Source: Sphingobacterium paucimobilis HER1398 (GTDB taxonomy: Bacteria; Bacteroidota; Bacteroidia; Sphingobacteriales; Sphingobacteriaceae). From it: a stretch of 64,000 bases of DNA. Positions 8,124 to 17,498 of this stretch are shown piece by piece. A model generated the notes under the pieces. The model worked only from the letters and a program-made list of their open reading frames with translations. It made no database searches and was not told the DNA's origin. Within the stretch, counting starts at the first letter, position 1. Every line of letters begins with the position of its first letter. The stretch is from contig NZ_ATDL01000010.1 of NCBI RefSeq assembly GCF_000416985.1, positions 38,056 to 102,055 of the forward strand, read 5' to 3'. A program made the position numbers and the translations under genes.

Positions 8124-10052
8124 TTAACTAACCATAGTCTTTGTAGGCTGAGATTTCATTAGTTTTCGACATTCTTCAACAACTGCATTGGCGTCATAAT
8201 TACACAATCTCCACAGTTCAGGTTGTTCACCATGATCTACTATTTCGTCCGGTATACCTAATCGGACAAGATCTGCAGTATATCTATGATCGGCCATAAA
8301 TTCAAGTACAGCTGAGCCAAATCCTCCTGGCAGTATCCCATCTTCTATAGTAATGACTTTCTTGAACTTTTTAAATACTTCGTGTAGTAGGTTTTCGTCA
8401 ATTGGTTTCACAAACCGAATATCATAGTGAGCAGGGTAAATTCCTTCTGCATTCAATGTATGAAATGCCTTTGACACCTCATTACCCACATGTCCAAAAC
8501 TTAAAACAGCTACTTCTTCACCGTCCACAAGCTTACGCCCTTTTCCGATTTCCAATGCTCTAAATGGTCTCTTCCAGTCTGTCATAACTCCCGACCCTCT
8601 TGGATAGCGTATTACGAAAGGCCCCATATCCTTGAGCTGAGCTGTATACATCATATTACGTAGTTCCTCTTCGTTCATAGGAGCCGCAATAGTCATATTA
8701 GGAATACAACGCATGAAAGCGATATCATATGCGCCATGATGGGTCGGTCCATCAGCACCTACTAGACCTGCTCTGTCCAAACAAAAGACTACATTTAGAT
8801 TTTGTAATGCGACATCATGTATCACTTGATCATACGCACGTTGCATGAATGAAGAGTAAATATTACAAAACGGTACCAATCCTTGAGTAGCTAGACCAGC
8901 ACTAAAAGTCACGGCGTGTTGCTCTGCGATACCTACATCAAAAGCTCGATCTGGCATTGCATTCATCATGATATTCATCGATGATCCACTTGGCATAGCA
9001 GGAGTGATACCCATTATTTGAAGATTACTTTCTGCTAGTTCAACCAAGGTATGACCGAATACGTCCTGGTATTTAGGCGGCTGTGGCTTTTCGGGTGTAG
9101 ACTTCTTAATCTCTCCAGTTATTTTATCAAATAGACCGGGCGCATGCCATTTCGTTTGGTCTTTTTCTGCCAGCGCATATCCTTTTCCCTTCACAGTGAC
9201 CACATGTAACAATTTAGGACCACTGATATGCTTAAGATCCTCTAGCGTCTTAACCAACTTGTTGACATCATGTCCATCTACAGGTCCAAAATATCTAAAA
9301 TTAAGTGACTCAAACAGATTAGAATTCTTCAAAAGAGTACCTTTTATACTTAATTCCAATTTCTTTGCCCATCCATAGGCATCTGGCCCATTTTTAGATA
9401 TTTTTGCCAATACTGCAATCAAGTCATCGCGGAATCTATTATAGCTCTTAGAAGTCGTAATACTAGTCAGATACTCCTTCATCGCTCCTACATTGGGATC
9501 GATAGACATACAATTGTCATTAAGTATCACCAATAAGTTTGACTTCTCTATACCAGCATGATTTAACGCTTCAAATGCCATTCCACCAGTCAGTGCTCCA
9601 TCGCCGATTACAGCGACGTGTTGTCTATCCGTTTCTCCTTTATAAGCCGAAGCTACGGCCATACCGAGCGCAGCAGAAATAGAGGTAGAAGAATGCCCTA
9701 CCCCAAAAGCATCATATTCACTTTCCCCACGTTTTGGAAATCCCGAAATACCCCCTAAAATTCGATTAGTGTGAAATAGATCACGACGTCCTGTCAGAAT
9801 CTTATGCCCATACGCTTGATGTCCGACATCAAAAATAATCTGATCGTACGGAGTATTTAGCACATAATGTAATGCGACAGTCAATTCTACTACGCCCAAA
9901 CTTGCTGCGAAGTGCCCTCCGTTAACAGAAACAACATCAATTATATATTGTCTGAGTTCTTTACAAACTTCTTCTAATTCACTATCCTTTAGATTACGTA
10001 AATCAGATGGAAATTGAATTCCTTTCAAAAGTTCTCCTGCTTCTACCTGCAT
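8124..10052 (-). CDS. dxs: 1-deoxy-D-xylulose-5-phosphate synthase
   Basis: Dxs condenses pyruvate and glyceraldehyde 3-phosphate in a thiamine diphosphate-dependent reaction, the first step of the MEP isoprenoid pathway. The 642-residue length is normal. Visible signatures are the TPP-binding GDGALTGGMAFEALNHAG region with downstream NDN, the central AFDVGIAEQHAVTF motif carrying the catalytic glutamate, and YSSFMQRAYDQVIHD. It is monocistronic, with its own terminator downstream and divergent scpA upstream. Confidence 0.97.
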   Translation of the reverse strand: MQVEAGELLKGIQFPSDLRNLKDSELEEVCKELRQYIIDVVSVNGGHFAASLGVVELTVALHYVLNTPYDQIIFDVGHQAYGHKILTGRRDLFHTNRILGGISGFPKRGESEYDAFGVGHSSTSISAALGMAVASAYKGETDRQHVAVIGDGALTGGMAFEALNHAGIEKSNLLVILNDNCMSIDPNVGAMKEYLTSITTSKSYNRFRDDLIAVLAKISKNGPDAYGWAKKLELSIKGTLLKNSNLFESLNFRYFGPVDGHDVNKLVKTLEDLKHISGPKLLHVVTVKGKGYALAEKDQTKWHAPGLFDKITGEIKKSTPEKPQPPKYQDVFGHTLVELAESNLQIMGITPAMPSGSSMNIMMNAMPDRAFDVGIAEQHAVTFSAGLATQGLVPFCNIYSSFMQRAYDQVIHDVALQNLNVVFCLDRAGLVGADGPTHHGAYDIAFMRCIPNMTIAAPMNEEELRNMMYTAQLKDMGPFVIRYPRGSGVMTDWKRPFRALEIGKGRKLVDGEEVAVLSFGHVGNEVSKAFHTLNAEGIYPAHYDIRFVKPIDENLLHEVFKKFKKVITIEDGILPGGFGSAVLEFMADHRYTADLVRLGIPDEIVDHGEQPELWRLCNYDANAVVEECRKLMKSQPTKTMVS

Positions 10053-10189
10053 ACCTCAAAAAGTTTCAAAATAAGATACAAAGTAACAATTAATTCCATA
10101 AAGTCTATACAATTATTTATATAATTAGTTTTGTCAGTTAAAATACAAAGAGAAGTTTTCTAAAACATAAATATTAATTTTCAAATGTC

Positions 10190-10197
10190 TATTTTTG
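10190..10197 (+). promoter_or_regulatory. Candidate -7 promoter box for scpA
   Basis: TATTTTTG matches the Bacteroidota TAnnTTTG box and lies 10 bp before the ATG at 10207. It overlaps an upstream in-frame TTG, which argues that the ATG is the true start and that the transcript has a very short leader. No clear -33 TTG element is visible, so support is partial. Confidence 0.4.
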
Positions 10198-10206
10198 GAT
10201 CTCAAT

Positions 10207-10989
10207 ATGGATACAACAAACTACGAAATAAAACTGGAACAATTTGAAGGTCCCTTCGATCTCCTATTGTTCTTTATTGAACGTGATGAATTGAATATCC
10301 ACGACATACCTATTTCCAGAATCACGGATGATTTTTTGGATTATATCCAAAAAATGCAATCTCTAAATATAGAACTAGCCTCTGAGTTCATCTTTGTTGC
10401 CTCTACATTAATGCGTATCAAAGCAAAAATGCTACTTCCTCGTCCTGATTTAGATGGTAGCGAAAATGAAGTAGATCTTAAGGAGCAACTTGTTCAAAAG
10501 CTTATTCTTTACAAACAATTCAAAGATGTATGTGAAGAATTAAAAACCTTAGAAACGGATCGGGAAAAATTACATCATAGAGCCAATATTGCTTATGATC
10601 TAAAACATACCCAACGTCAGATAACCGAAGAAGAGCTCGCCTCATTCGACCTCTATAAGCTTATGATGGTCTATGAAAAAATGATGTATCATTTTACACA
10701 TAGAGTGATGCCAGCCACACATACTGTCGTCAAATTCCCGTATACTATCGAGCAACAAAAAAAAGCTATTTCCGAACTTATTGAGCTTAACAAAAAATTA
10801 GACTTCCAACATATTTTAAAAAACTCTGAAAACAGGGTTCAATTTGTATTCAATTTCTTAGCTATATTAGAAATGTTGCAACAAAAACTATTAGAGATAG
10901 AGATTGGAGCAGGGTATAATAGCTTTTCTATAGAAAAGAAAGATCCAAATGCTATCGATCAAGTCATTGAAGAGGCAGAAGCTAATTAA
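10207..10989 (+). CDS. scpA: Segregation and condensation protein A
   Basis: ScpA is the kleisin subunit that joins Smc heads and ScpB in the bacterial condensin complex. The sequence shows the typical N-terminal YEIKLEQFEGPFDLLLFFIERDELNIHDIPI segment in pieces, the ATLMRIKAKMLLPRP motif, and a C-terminal winged-helix region (VQFVFNFLAILEMLQQ). The reading frame also has an upstream TTG at 10195, but the ATG at 10207 gives the family-typical N-terminus and follows a promoter-like box. The 3' end overlaps the convergent hydratase gene by 4 bp. An origin-proximal position suits its chromosome-segregation role. Confidence 0.93.
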   Translation: MDTTNYEIKLEQFEGPFDLLLFFIERDELNIHDIPISRITDDFLDYIQKMQSLNIELASEFIFVASTLMRIKAKMLLPRPDLDGSENEVDLKEQLVQKLILYKQFKDVCEELKTLETDREKLHHRANIAYDLKHTQRQITEEELASFDLYKLMMVYEKMMYHFTHRVMPATHTVVKFPYTIEQQKKAISELIELNKKLDFQHILKNSENRVQFVFNFLAILEMLQQKLLEIEIGAGYNSFSIEKKDPNAIDQVIEEAEAN

Positions 10990-11693
10990 CCTCTCTTCAG
11001 ATTATCCAATACCTCTTTCAGATAGGTAAACTGATCTTGTGCCGGGATTGATTTTATAGCTCGTAAAGACTTTATACCTTCTTTCAGGGCACGAACAGAT
11101 TTATTTTCGAAGCTTCCTATTAATACATCCAATTCTTTCCTATCCAGAATACCATCCACAAGCCCTAAATTTCGAGCCCGTTCAAAATCAAAATACCCTG
11201 TATCCAGGCATAACTGTAATACTTGCTTTTCGGACATGATCTTCAATAGACTAGCCATCACCTGAAACGGAAATATACCAAGGTCCAACTCCGGCAATCT
11301 AAACTTCACATCCGGAGTAGCAAATACATAAGTACAGCCCAAGGTGATCAAAAAACCTCCTGCTATTACATTTCCTTCCACAATAGCTATCGAAGGTTTA
11401 TACAACCTCTCAAATACCTCGCCCAAGGATATATTTTCATTTATAATGGTGGGATTTACCTCATCCAGTCCTGCATCTTCAAAAGTCTTTAAATCCATCC
11501 CTGCACAAAAAACAGGTCCTTCAGCTTCGATGAGTACCACTTTAATAGCATCATCTCCATTAACTCTTTGAAATACATGATTTATCTCATTGACCATAGT
11601 AGGAGTAAACGCATTTCGCTTCTCCGGTCGGGCCAATACTACTTTACATATATGACGATCTATTTCAACTTTGATATATTTATATAACTCCAT
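10986..11693 (-). CDS. Enoyl-CoA hydratase/isomerase family protein
   Basis: A 235-residue crotonase-fold protein. The oxyanion-hole segments FCAGMDL and GNVIAGGFLI are visible. The glutamate of crotonase in the PELDLGI segment is kept, but the other catalytic glutamate (of the GGGCELA motif) is replaced by leucine. This pattern resembles delta3-delta2-enoyl-CoA isomerases more than classical hydratases. Context (last gene of a leucine-degradation cluster, overlapping HMG-CoA lyase by 14 bp) would suggest methylglutaconyl-CoA hydratase. The family is sure, the exact reaction is not. Confidence 0.85.
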   Translation of the reverse strand: MELYKYIKVEIDRHICKVVLARPEKRNAFTPTMVNEINHVFQRVNGDDAIKVVLIEAEGPVFCAGMDLKTFEDAGLDEVNPTIINENISLGEVFERLYKPSIAIVEGNVIAGGFLITLGCTYVFATPDVKFRLPELDLGIFPFQVMASLLKIMSEKQVLQLCLDTGYFDFERARNLGLVDGILDRKELDVLIGSFENKSVRALKEGIKSLRAIKSIPAQDQFTYLKEVLDNLKRG

Positions 11694-12534
11694 GTCTAAT
11701 CATAGTTTGAAACGCATCCATAAGTTTTACATTCTGCTCTAGGTTTCCCTTTTCGAATCTATCCAACAATAATTCCATCGGAATATTACCTACCAGATCA
11801 TCCTTTGCAAATGGACAGCCACCATATCCTAAAAATGCCCCCTCAAAACGTCTACATCCAGCATTATATCCTGCTTCAACCTTTAATAACGCCTCTTCAA
11901 CCCGTGCATGCAAATGAAGGCTTAAGTCAACATTGGAAAACTCTTTAGCAACTAACCTATACAAACTAGAAATTGCATCTGCAGAAGCTTCCGAAGTCGT
12001 ATCAGCTATAGAAAAACGTTTTATTCCTAGCGTTGATAGACGATCCATCCATTCTATAACTAAATCTTCATGCCATAGATCGCCATAAGGATTTCCAAAT
12101 GCCATAGAAATATAGACCACAAGTTCCTGCTTATTCCCTTGGATCAGGTCACATATCCCTTTCACGCGCTCAAAAGACTCGTACACAGAAGAGTTAGCAT
12201 TGCGTTGCTGAAATGTTTCCGAAATAGAAAATGGATATCCCAGGTAATCAATCTTCTCCAATACAGAAGCCGCTTGTGCCCCCCTTTCATTCGCTACTAT
12301 TGCCAACAACTTCGTCTTTCCCTTTTCCAATCCCTCCAATACTTCAACCGTATCCGCCAGTTGGGGTACAGCCTTTGGCGAAACAAAGCTTCCAAAATCA
12401 ATATAATCGAATAGTCGGGAAGCTAACAATTCATTGATATAGGTGATCTTTTTTCCCGTAGGAATAAAACCACCTATACCTTGTATTGCATCTCTAGGAC
12501 ATTCTATAAGTTGTATTTCTGAACTATTTGACAT
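11680..12534 (-). CDS. Hydroxymethylglutaryl-CoA lyase
   Basis: Cleaves HMG-CoA to acetoacetate and acetyl-CoA, the final step of leucine degradation. The 284-residue TIM barrel has the N-terminal ECPRDAIQ motif with catalytic Arg and metal-binding Asp, the FVSPKAVPQ segment, the HLH metal ligands and the catalytic-cysteine loop GGCPFA followed by GN. It overlaps the acyl-CoA dehydrogenase gene by 11 bp and the hydratase gene by 14 bp, so the three are a tight minus-strand operon. The aspartate of the usual HCHD segment is Ala here. The metal-binding histidines remain, so activity is still expected. Confidence 0.9.
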   Translation of the reverse strand: MSNSSEIQLIECPRDAIQGIGGFIPTGKKITYINELLASRLFDYIDFGSFVSPKAVPQLADTVEVLEGLEKGKTKLLAIVANERGAQAASVLEKIDYLGYPFSISETFQQRNANSSVYESFERVKGICDLIQGNKQELVVYISMAFGNPYGDLWHEDLVIEWMDRLSTLGIKRFSIADTTSEASADAISSLYRLVAKEFSNVDLSLHLHARVEEALLKVEAGYNAGCRRFEGAFLGYGGCPFAKDDLVGNIPMELLLDRFEKGNLEQNVKLMDAFQTMIRHGVI

Positions 12535-13675
12535 CTTTTCTTATTTCGCGTGCGATTACCATTTTCTGTATTGCACTAGTTCCTTCACCGATTGTACATA
12601 ACTTGGCATCGCGGAAGAACTTTTCGGCAGGAAAATCCTTTGTAAATCCATAGCCACCATGTATCTGTACGGATTCATTACTAGCCTCGACAGCTACTTC
12701 TGATGCATAGAGCTTAGCCATAGCACCTTCTTTCGTCACTTTTTGATTCGTATCTTTCAAATAACCAGCCTGTCTGATTAATAGCTCCGAAGCTTCAATC
12801 TTGGTTGCCATATCGGCTAATTTAAATGAAACATCCTGAAAATCAAATATTTTTTGATTAAACTGTTCCCGCTCATTCGAATATTGCAACGCACATTCGT
12901 AAGCGCCCCGCGCAATTCCCAAAGACAAGGCGGCGATAGAAATACGACCTCCGTCCAGTAGTTTTAGTGCCTGTACAAAACCATTGCCGACTTCTCCTAT
13001 GACCTGATCTTTGTGAACTCTACAATTATCAAAGAATAAACTAGCTGTCTCCGATGCCCGCATTCCCAATTTATCGATCTTCTTACCTGCAGTAAATCCA
13101 GGTGTTCCTTTTTCAATAATAAAAGCCGTCATCCCATGTTTATCCCCCTTCTCACCCGTACGGACAATAACTACGGCTACATCTGCGCTTATGGCATGTG
13201 TAATAAAAATTTTAGAACCATTTATTACCCAATAATCACCATCTTGAACAGCCACAGTAGTCATTCCTCCTGCATCCGATCCCGATCCAGTTTCTGTCAG
13301 GCCCCAGGCACCGATCCATTCGGCAGTAGCTAATTTTGGTAAATATTTTTCCTTTTGTTCCTCACTCGCAAAGGATAGAATATGATTTGTACACAACGAA
13401 TTATGAGCAGCTACAGAAAGACCTATAGAACCACATACCTTAGATATTTCATCCAATATAGTTATGTATTCCTGATAAGTAAGTCCCGCTCCATGGTATT
13501 TTTCCGGAACCAAAATTCCCATGAAACCATAATCACCCATTTTTTTAAAAAGCTCTACAGGAAAATATTGCTTTTCATCCCACTCCATCACAAAAGGTTT
13601 GATGTGCGTTTTTGCAAATTCACGTGCGCTCTCACGTATCATTACCATTTGCTCGGTATCCTTCGCATTATACAT
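12524..13675 (-). CDS. Acyl-CoA dehydrogenase
   Basis: A 383-residue FAD-dependent acyl-CoA dehydrogenase. It has the FAD/substrate segment WGLTETGSGSDAGG, the LLDGGRISIAALSLGIA helix and the C-terminal GEGTSAIQKMVIAREI segment, whose glutamate is at the catalytic position of short- and medium-chain enzymes. True isovaleryl-CoA dehydrogenases carry their catalytic glutamate elsewhere, so this is SCAD-like by motif. It heads the operon with HMG-CoA lyase and the hydratase and is divergent from a methylcrotonyl-CoA carboxylase gene. A role in oxidising isovaleryl-CoA or another branched acyl-CoA is therefore inferred from context only. Confidence 0.92.
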   Translation of the reverse strand: MYNAKDTEQMVMIRESAREFAKTHIKPFVMEWDEKQYFPVELFKKMGDYGFMGILVPEKYHGAGLTYQEYITILDEISKVCGSIGLSVAAHNSLCTNHILSFASEEQKEKYLPKLATAEWIGAWGLTETGSGSDAGGMTTVAVQDGDYWVINGSKIFITHAISADVAVVIVRTGEKGDKHGMTAFIIEKGTPGFTAGKKIDKLGMRASETASLFFDNCRVHKDQVIGEVGNGFVQALKLLDGGRISIAALSLGIARGAYECALQYSNEREQFNQKIFDFQDVSFKLADMATKIEASELLIRQAGYLKDTNQKVTKEGAMAKLYASEVAVEASNESVQIHGGYGFTKDFPAEKFFRDAKLCTIGEGTSAIQKMVIAREIRKDVK

Positions 13676-13812
13676 AATGAAATTTTACTTATGTTTATAT
13701 TCAGTTTATAATTATTATTACAAATATCAAAAAAAACAAATAATATTTTACGATATTTATAAAAATAATTCAAACGACCTTTTGTAAATATTAAATTAAT
13801 AATCCATAACAT

Positions 13813-15420
13813 ATGGAAAACCTTCTTGAAATACTAAAAGAAAAAACCGAAAAACTTTACTTAGGAGGCGGTTTAGACAAAATTCAAAAACACAAGGAAA
13901 AAGGAAAACTTACCGCTTGGGAACGTATAAAATACCTACTGGATCCCAATAGTCCTTATACAGAAATAGGAGCTTTTGCAGGGGACAATATGTATCCCAA
14001 TGATGGGGGCTGCCCGAACGGAGGTGTAGCCATTGTCATGGGCTACGTACAAAAAAGATTATGCATTATTGTTTCCAATGATGCTACCGTAAAAGCAGGG
14101 GCATGGTTTCCGATTACAGGAAAAAAGAACCTAAGAGCACAAGAGATCGCAATGGAAAACCACCTGCCTATTATTTATTTAGTGGACTCAGCAGGCGTAT
14201 ATCTTCCTATGCAAGATGAAATATTTCCAGACAAAGAACATTTCGGTCGAATTTTCAGAAACAACGCAAAGATTTCTGCTATGGGTATTCCACAGATATC
14301 TGCCATTATGGGGTCATGCGTGGCCGGTGGTGCTTATTTACCTATTATGTCAGACTATGCACTTATCGTAGAGGGCACAGGCTCTGTTTTTCTAGCCGGT
14401 TCTTACCTTGTTAGATCTTCAATAGGCGAAGTAATCGATAACGAAAGTCTGGGAGGTGCCACTACACATTCTGAAATATCAGGCGTAACAGATAATAAAT
14501 ATCCAAATGATGAAAGCTGTTTAGATGCCATCAAAAATATAGTGGATAAGTTTGGGGATACACCCAAAGCAGGATTTTCAAGAATAGAATCCCAATTACC
14601 TTTGTTACCTACAGATGCCGTCTATAAAAATCTTCCCGAAGACAGACTCAAGCCCTATAATATGCTTCAGTTACTAGATTCTATAGTAGATAAAGATTCC
14701 CTTGAAGAATATAAAAAAGATTATGGCAAGACCATAATCTGTGCCTTAGCCCGGATAGATGGCTGGGCAGTAGGTATAGTTGCCAATCAAAGAGAAGTCG
14801 TTAAAGCGAAGAAACCGGGAGGTACCCAAGAAATGCAGATGGGAGGGGTCATCTATTCGGATTCTGCAGACAAATCGGCTAGATTCATCATGAACTGCAA
14901 TCAGCAGAAGATTCCTTTAGTTTTCTTCCAGGATGTAACAGGATTTATGGTAGGTTCCAGATCGGAACAGGGAGGAATCATAAAAGATGGAGCAAAGATG
15001 GTAAATGCAATGGCCAACTCCGTGGTACCAAAATTTACCTTCGTAATCGGAAATAGTTATGGGGCAGGCAACTATGCGATGTGTGGTAAAGCCTATGACC
15101 CAAGATTGATATACGCCTGGCCAACTGCCCAAATGGCTGTTATGAGTGGCGCTTCAGCAGGTAAAACGCTACTACAGATTCAGGAAGCAACCTTAAAAGG
15201 GAAGGTCGTACAGCTATCTGAAAATGAAAAAAATAAATTACTTTCCGAAATAGAGCAAAAATATAATGAACAGTTAAGTCCCTATTACGCGGCAGCTCGA
15301 CTTTGGGTAGATGGCGTTATAGATCCTAAAGAAACCAGAAAAATTATCAGCATGGGCATTGAGGCAGCAAACCACAATCCCGACATACCAAAATATAATG
15401 TAGGTGTTATACAGACCTAA
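13813..15420 (+). CDS. Methylcrotonyl-CoA carboxylase beta subunit (acyl-CoA carboxyltransferase)
   Basis: The 535-residue protein is a biotin-dependent carboxyltransferase with two crotonase-like halves. The segment LPIIYLVDSAGVYLPMQDE and the following FPDKEHFGRIFRNNAKIS and MGSCVAGGAYLP are characteristic of methylcrotonyl-CoA carboxylase beta, with a second-half SYGAGNYAMCGKAY motif. It transfers a carboxyl group from biotin to 3-methylcrotonyl-CoA. No biotin carboxylase/biotin carrier (alpha) subunit is encoded in the window, so the partner must lie elsewhere. It is divergent from the acyl-CoA dehydrogenase operon across 137 bp. Confidence 0.92.
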   Translation: MENLLEILKEKTEKLYLGGGLDKIQKHKEKGKLTAWERIKYLLDPNSPYTEIGAFAGDNMYPNDGGCPNGGVAIVMGYVQKRLCIIVSNDATVKAGAWFPITGKKNLRAQEIAMENHLPIIYLVDSAGVYLPMQDEIFPDKEHFGRIFRNNAKISAMGIPQISAIMGSCVAGGAYLPIMSDYALIVEGTGSVFLAGSYLVRSSIGEVIDNESLGGATTHSEISGVTDNKYPNDESCLDAIKNIVDKFGDTPKAGFSRIESQLPLLPTDAVYKNLPEDRLKPYNMLQLLDSIVDKDSLEEYKKDYGKTIICALARIDGWAVGIVANQREVVKAKKPGGTQEMQMGGVIYSDSADKSARFIMNCNQQKIPLVFFQDVTGFMVGSRSEQGGIIKDGAKMVNAMANSVVPKFTFVIGNSYGAGNYAMCGKAYDPRLIYAWPTAQMAVMSGASAGKTLLQIQEATLKGKVVQLSENEKNKLLSEIEQKYNEQLSPYYAAARLWVDGVIDPKETRKIISMGIEAANHNPDIPKYNVGVIQT

Positions 15421-15426
15421 TAAAAC

Positions 15427-15463
15427 AGGCTATTAAGGGTTGATTTTCAATCCTTAATAGCCT
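15427..15463. terminator. Terminator hairpin between convergent genes
   Basis: AGGCTATTAAGG (15427-15438) pairs perfectly with CCTTAATAGCCT (15452-15463), and the loop can extend the stem. It sits just after the carboxylase stop and just after the acetoacetyl-CoA synthetase stop on the other strand. A T-rich tail is present only on the minus strand. Confidence 0.75.
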
Positions 15464-15469
15464 AACAAT

Positions 15470-17380
15470 CTAAATAGAATTATAAATAGAAACATATCCA
15501 GCTAGAGATTCTGGATTACGCATAATATCCGTAGAAACAACTTTAGCAACCTCTGTTCCCGAAAAAATCTTTTTGATAGGAAGCTCTAGTTTTTTACCGC
15601 TCAGTGTATAAGGAATATCAGAAACAGGGTAAATGAAATCCGGCACATGTCTTGGACTATACTGTCCCCTCAGTGTTCGCTTTATCATATCCTTTAGATC
15701 CTCGTTAAAATCGCTTTTATCTTCTGTCTGTACAAATAGCAACATCGACGAAGAGCCATTATCATAGTCTATACAGACTACCAAACTGTCCTTTATCTGT
15801 GGTAGACTATTTACTGCATTATAGATTTCCGCAGTACCTATACGCACACCACCTCGATTCAAAGTAGCATCCGATCTACCGTAGATTATTACACCTTCAT
15901 CATTTATTTTTATCCAATCGCCATGGCTCCATACTAACGGAAAATGATCAAAATAACTCTCATGATATTTCCTATTTTCCGTATCGTTCCAAAAATAAAG
16001 TGGCATAGAGGGCATAGGTTTGCGGATTACCAATTCACCTACCTCATCATATACAGCTTTCCCTTGATCATTAAAAGCCACAATATCAGCTCCTAGTGCT
16101 CGGCACTGTAACATCCCGGCATATACTGGTAGCGTCGGACTACCCGATAAAAAAGCCGAACAAACATCCGTACCTCCGCTCAAGGAAACAATATGTACAT
16201 CCGGAAATTTACCTTGCAAATCTTCAAACGTAGCTATTGGCAACGGTGATCCCGTAGAGCCAATAACCTTCGGTGCATAATCAGCTATCTCTATTCCCTC
16301 TAATGAAGTAAAATAAACCGCTCCGGCTCCAAGATGATCTACTTGAGCTCTTTTCAAAAATGTCCAAAAAGTAAGGTGTTTATTATGGTTAATAATACCA
16401 TCAAACAAGCAAAGGGTAGCGCCACATAAGAGCGACGACAATGCATAGTTCCACATCATCCAACCTGTTGTTGTGTACCAAAGAAAATTTTCTCCGTCCT
16501 GTACATTTTGATGTAATACTAAAGCTTTAAAATGCTCCAGAAGATTTCCTCCCGTACTATGGGTAATAGCTTTAGGCTTACCTGTTGTACCAGAAGAATA
16601 TAGTATCCAAATTGGATGGGAGAAAGGGACACGTACAAAAGTTAATTGCTTTGGCACATAATCGAATATAATTTTCTTCCAATCATCTTCATATACCTGT
16701 ACGACAGCTACGAGATCCACGAGATCCGATTTCAACCGCGCCAGTGTTTCCAACTTAGAAAACACCCTTTCGTTATATTGGTAGGAAGTCTCTATAAATA
16801 ATACCTTTGGCTTTATTTGGGTAAATCGTTCTGAAATACTCACATCGCCAAAGTCAGGAGAGCAACATGACCATATAGCACCTAACGAATTCACAGCTAG
16901 AAAGATAGCAATAGATTCGATCGTGTTATTTAAGACAGCGGCGACACGATCACCTTTTTCCACACCTTTTTCCACAAGAAATTGTTGAATTCGGCTGACC
17001 ATTTCTGCCAATTCTTTCCACGAGACTTCCTCATATCCGATAGATTCGCTAGCAAATTTAAGAGCGGGTCTTTCCGTAGTAGTTTGTTTGAAAATATGCT
17101 CTGCATAGCTCAATTCTATACCATCAAACCACTGTGTACCAATGAAATCAGAAGCACTATCATCCCAGGATAATCCTTTCTCATAAGTACCTGAATACGA
17201 TATGTTAAAGTAGAAAAGTAAACTGGACCAAAACTCTTCTAAATTGTCAATTGACCATTGATGCAGCTCATGATAAGAAGAAAATTTTCTTCCTTTATCC
17301 GATTCTAAAAACTGTTGGTAATGGAAAAGTCCAGATTTACTGATATAATCGGACGATGGTGTCCATAAAGCTTTGCTCAT
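15470..17380 (-). CDS. Acetoacetate-CoA ligase (acetoacetyl-CoA synthetase)
   Basis: A 636-residue adenylate-forming enzyme that activates acetoacetate to acetoacetyl-CoA. It has the AMP-binding loop YSSGTTGKPKAITHS, the WWMMWN-like segment TTTGWMMWNYALSSLL and the C-terminal GKKLELPIKKIFSG segment with the catalytic lysine. The N-terminal extension typical of acetoacetyl-CoA synthetases is present. Next to HMG-CoA lyase it allows the acetoacetate from leucine to enter acetyl-CoA metabolism. Length is slightly shorter than the roughly 650 residues usual in Proteobacteria. Convergent with the carboxylase gene and separated from it by a hairpin. Confidence 0.93.
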   Translation of the reverse strand: MSKALWTPSSDYISKSGLFHYQQFLESDKGRKFSSYHELHQWSIDNLEEFWSSLLFYFNISYSGTYEKGLSWDDSASDFIGTQWFDGIELSYAEHIFKQTTTERPALKFASESIGYEEVSWKELAEMVSRIQQFLVEKGVEKGDRVAAVLNNTIESIAIFLAVNSLGAIWSCCSPDFGDVSISERFTQIKPKVLFIETSYQYNERVFSKLETLARLKSDLVDLVAVVQVYEDDWKKIIFDYVPKQLTFVRVPFSHPIWILYSSGTTGKPKAITHSTGGNLLEHFKALVLHQNVQDGENFLWYTTTGWMMWNYALSSLLCGATLCLFDGIINHNKHLTFWTFLKRAQVDHLGAGAVYFTSLEGIEIADYAPKVIGSTGSPLPIATFEDLQGKFPDVHIVSLSGGTDVCSAFLSGSPTLPVYAGMLQCRALGADIVAFNDQGKAVYDEVGELVIRKPMPSMPLYFWNDTENRKYHESYFDHFPLVWSHGDWIKINDEGVIIYGRSDATLNRGGVRIGTAEIYNAVNSLPQIKDSLVVCIDYDNGSSSMLLFVQTEDKSDFNEDLKDMIKRTLRGQYSPRHVPDFIYPVSDIPYTLSGKKLELPIKKIFSGTEVAKVVSTDIMRNPESLAGYVSIYNSI

Positions 17381-17498
17381 ATTGTTTATTTTCGGCTATT
17401 ATAATTGCAAAATTAGCAATTTAAGCAACAAAATAAACAACAATAGTATATATATCGTAATCTAAAGGTCCTATTTTTTACTATTTCTTTAAAACAAA

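Noticed and set aside
10195..10206. TTG start for scpA giving four extra residues
   Set aside because: It lies inside a TATTTTTG promoter-like box and the ATG at 10207 gives the usual ScpA N-terminus.
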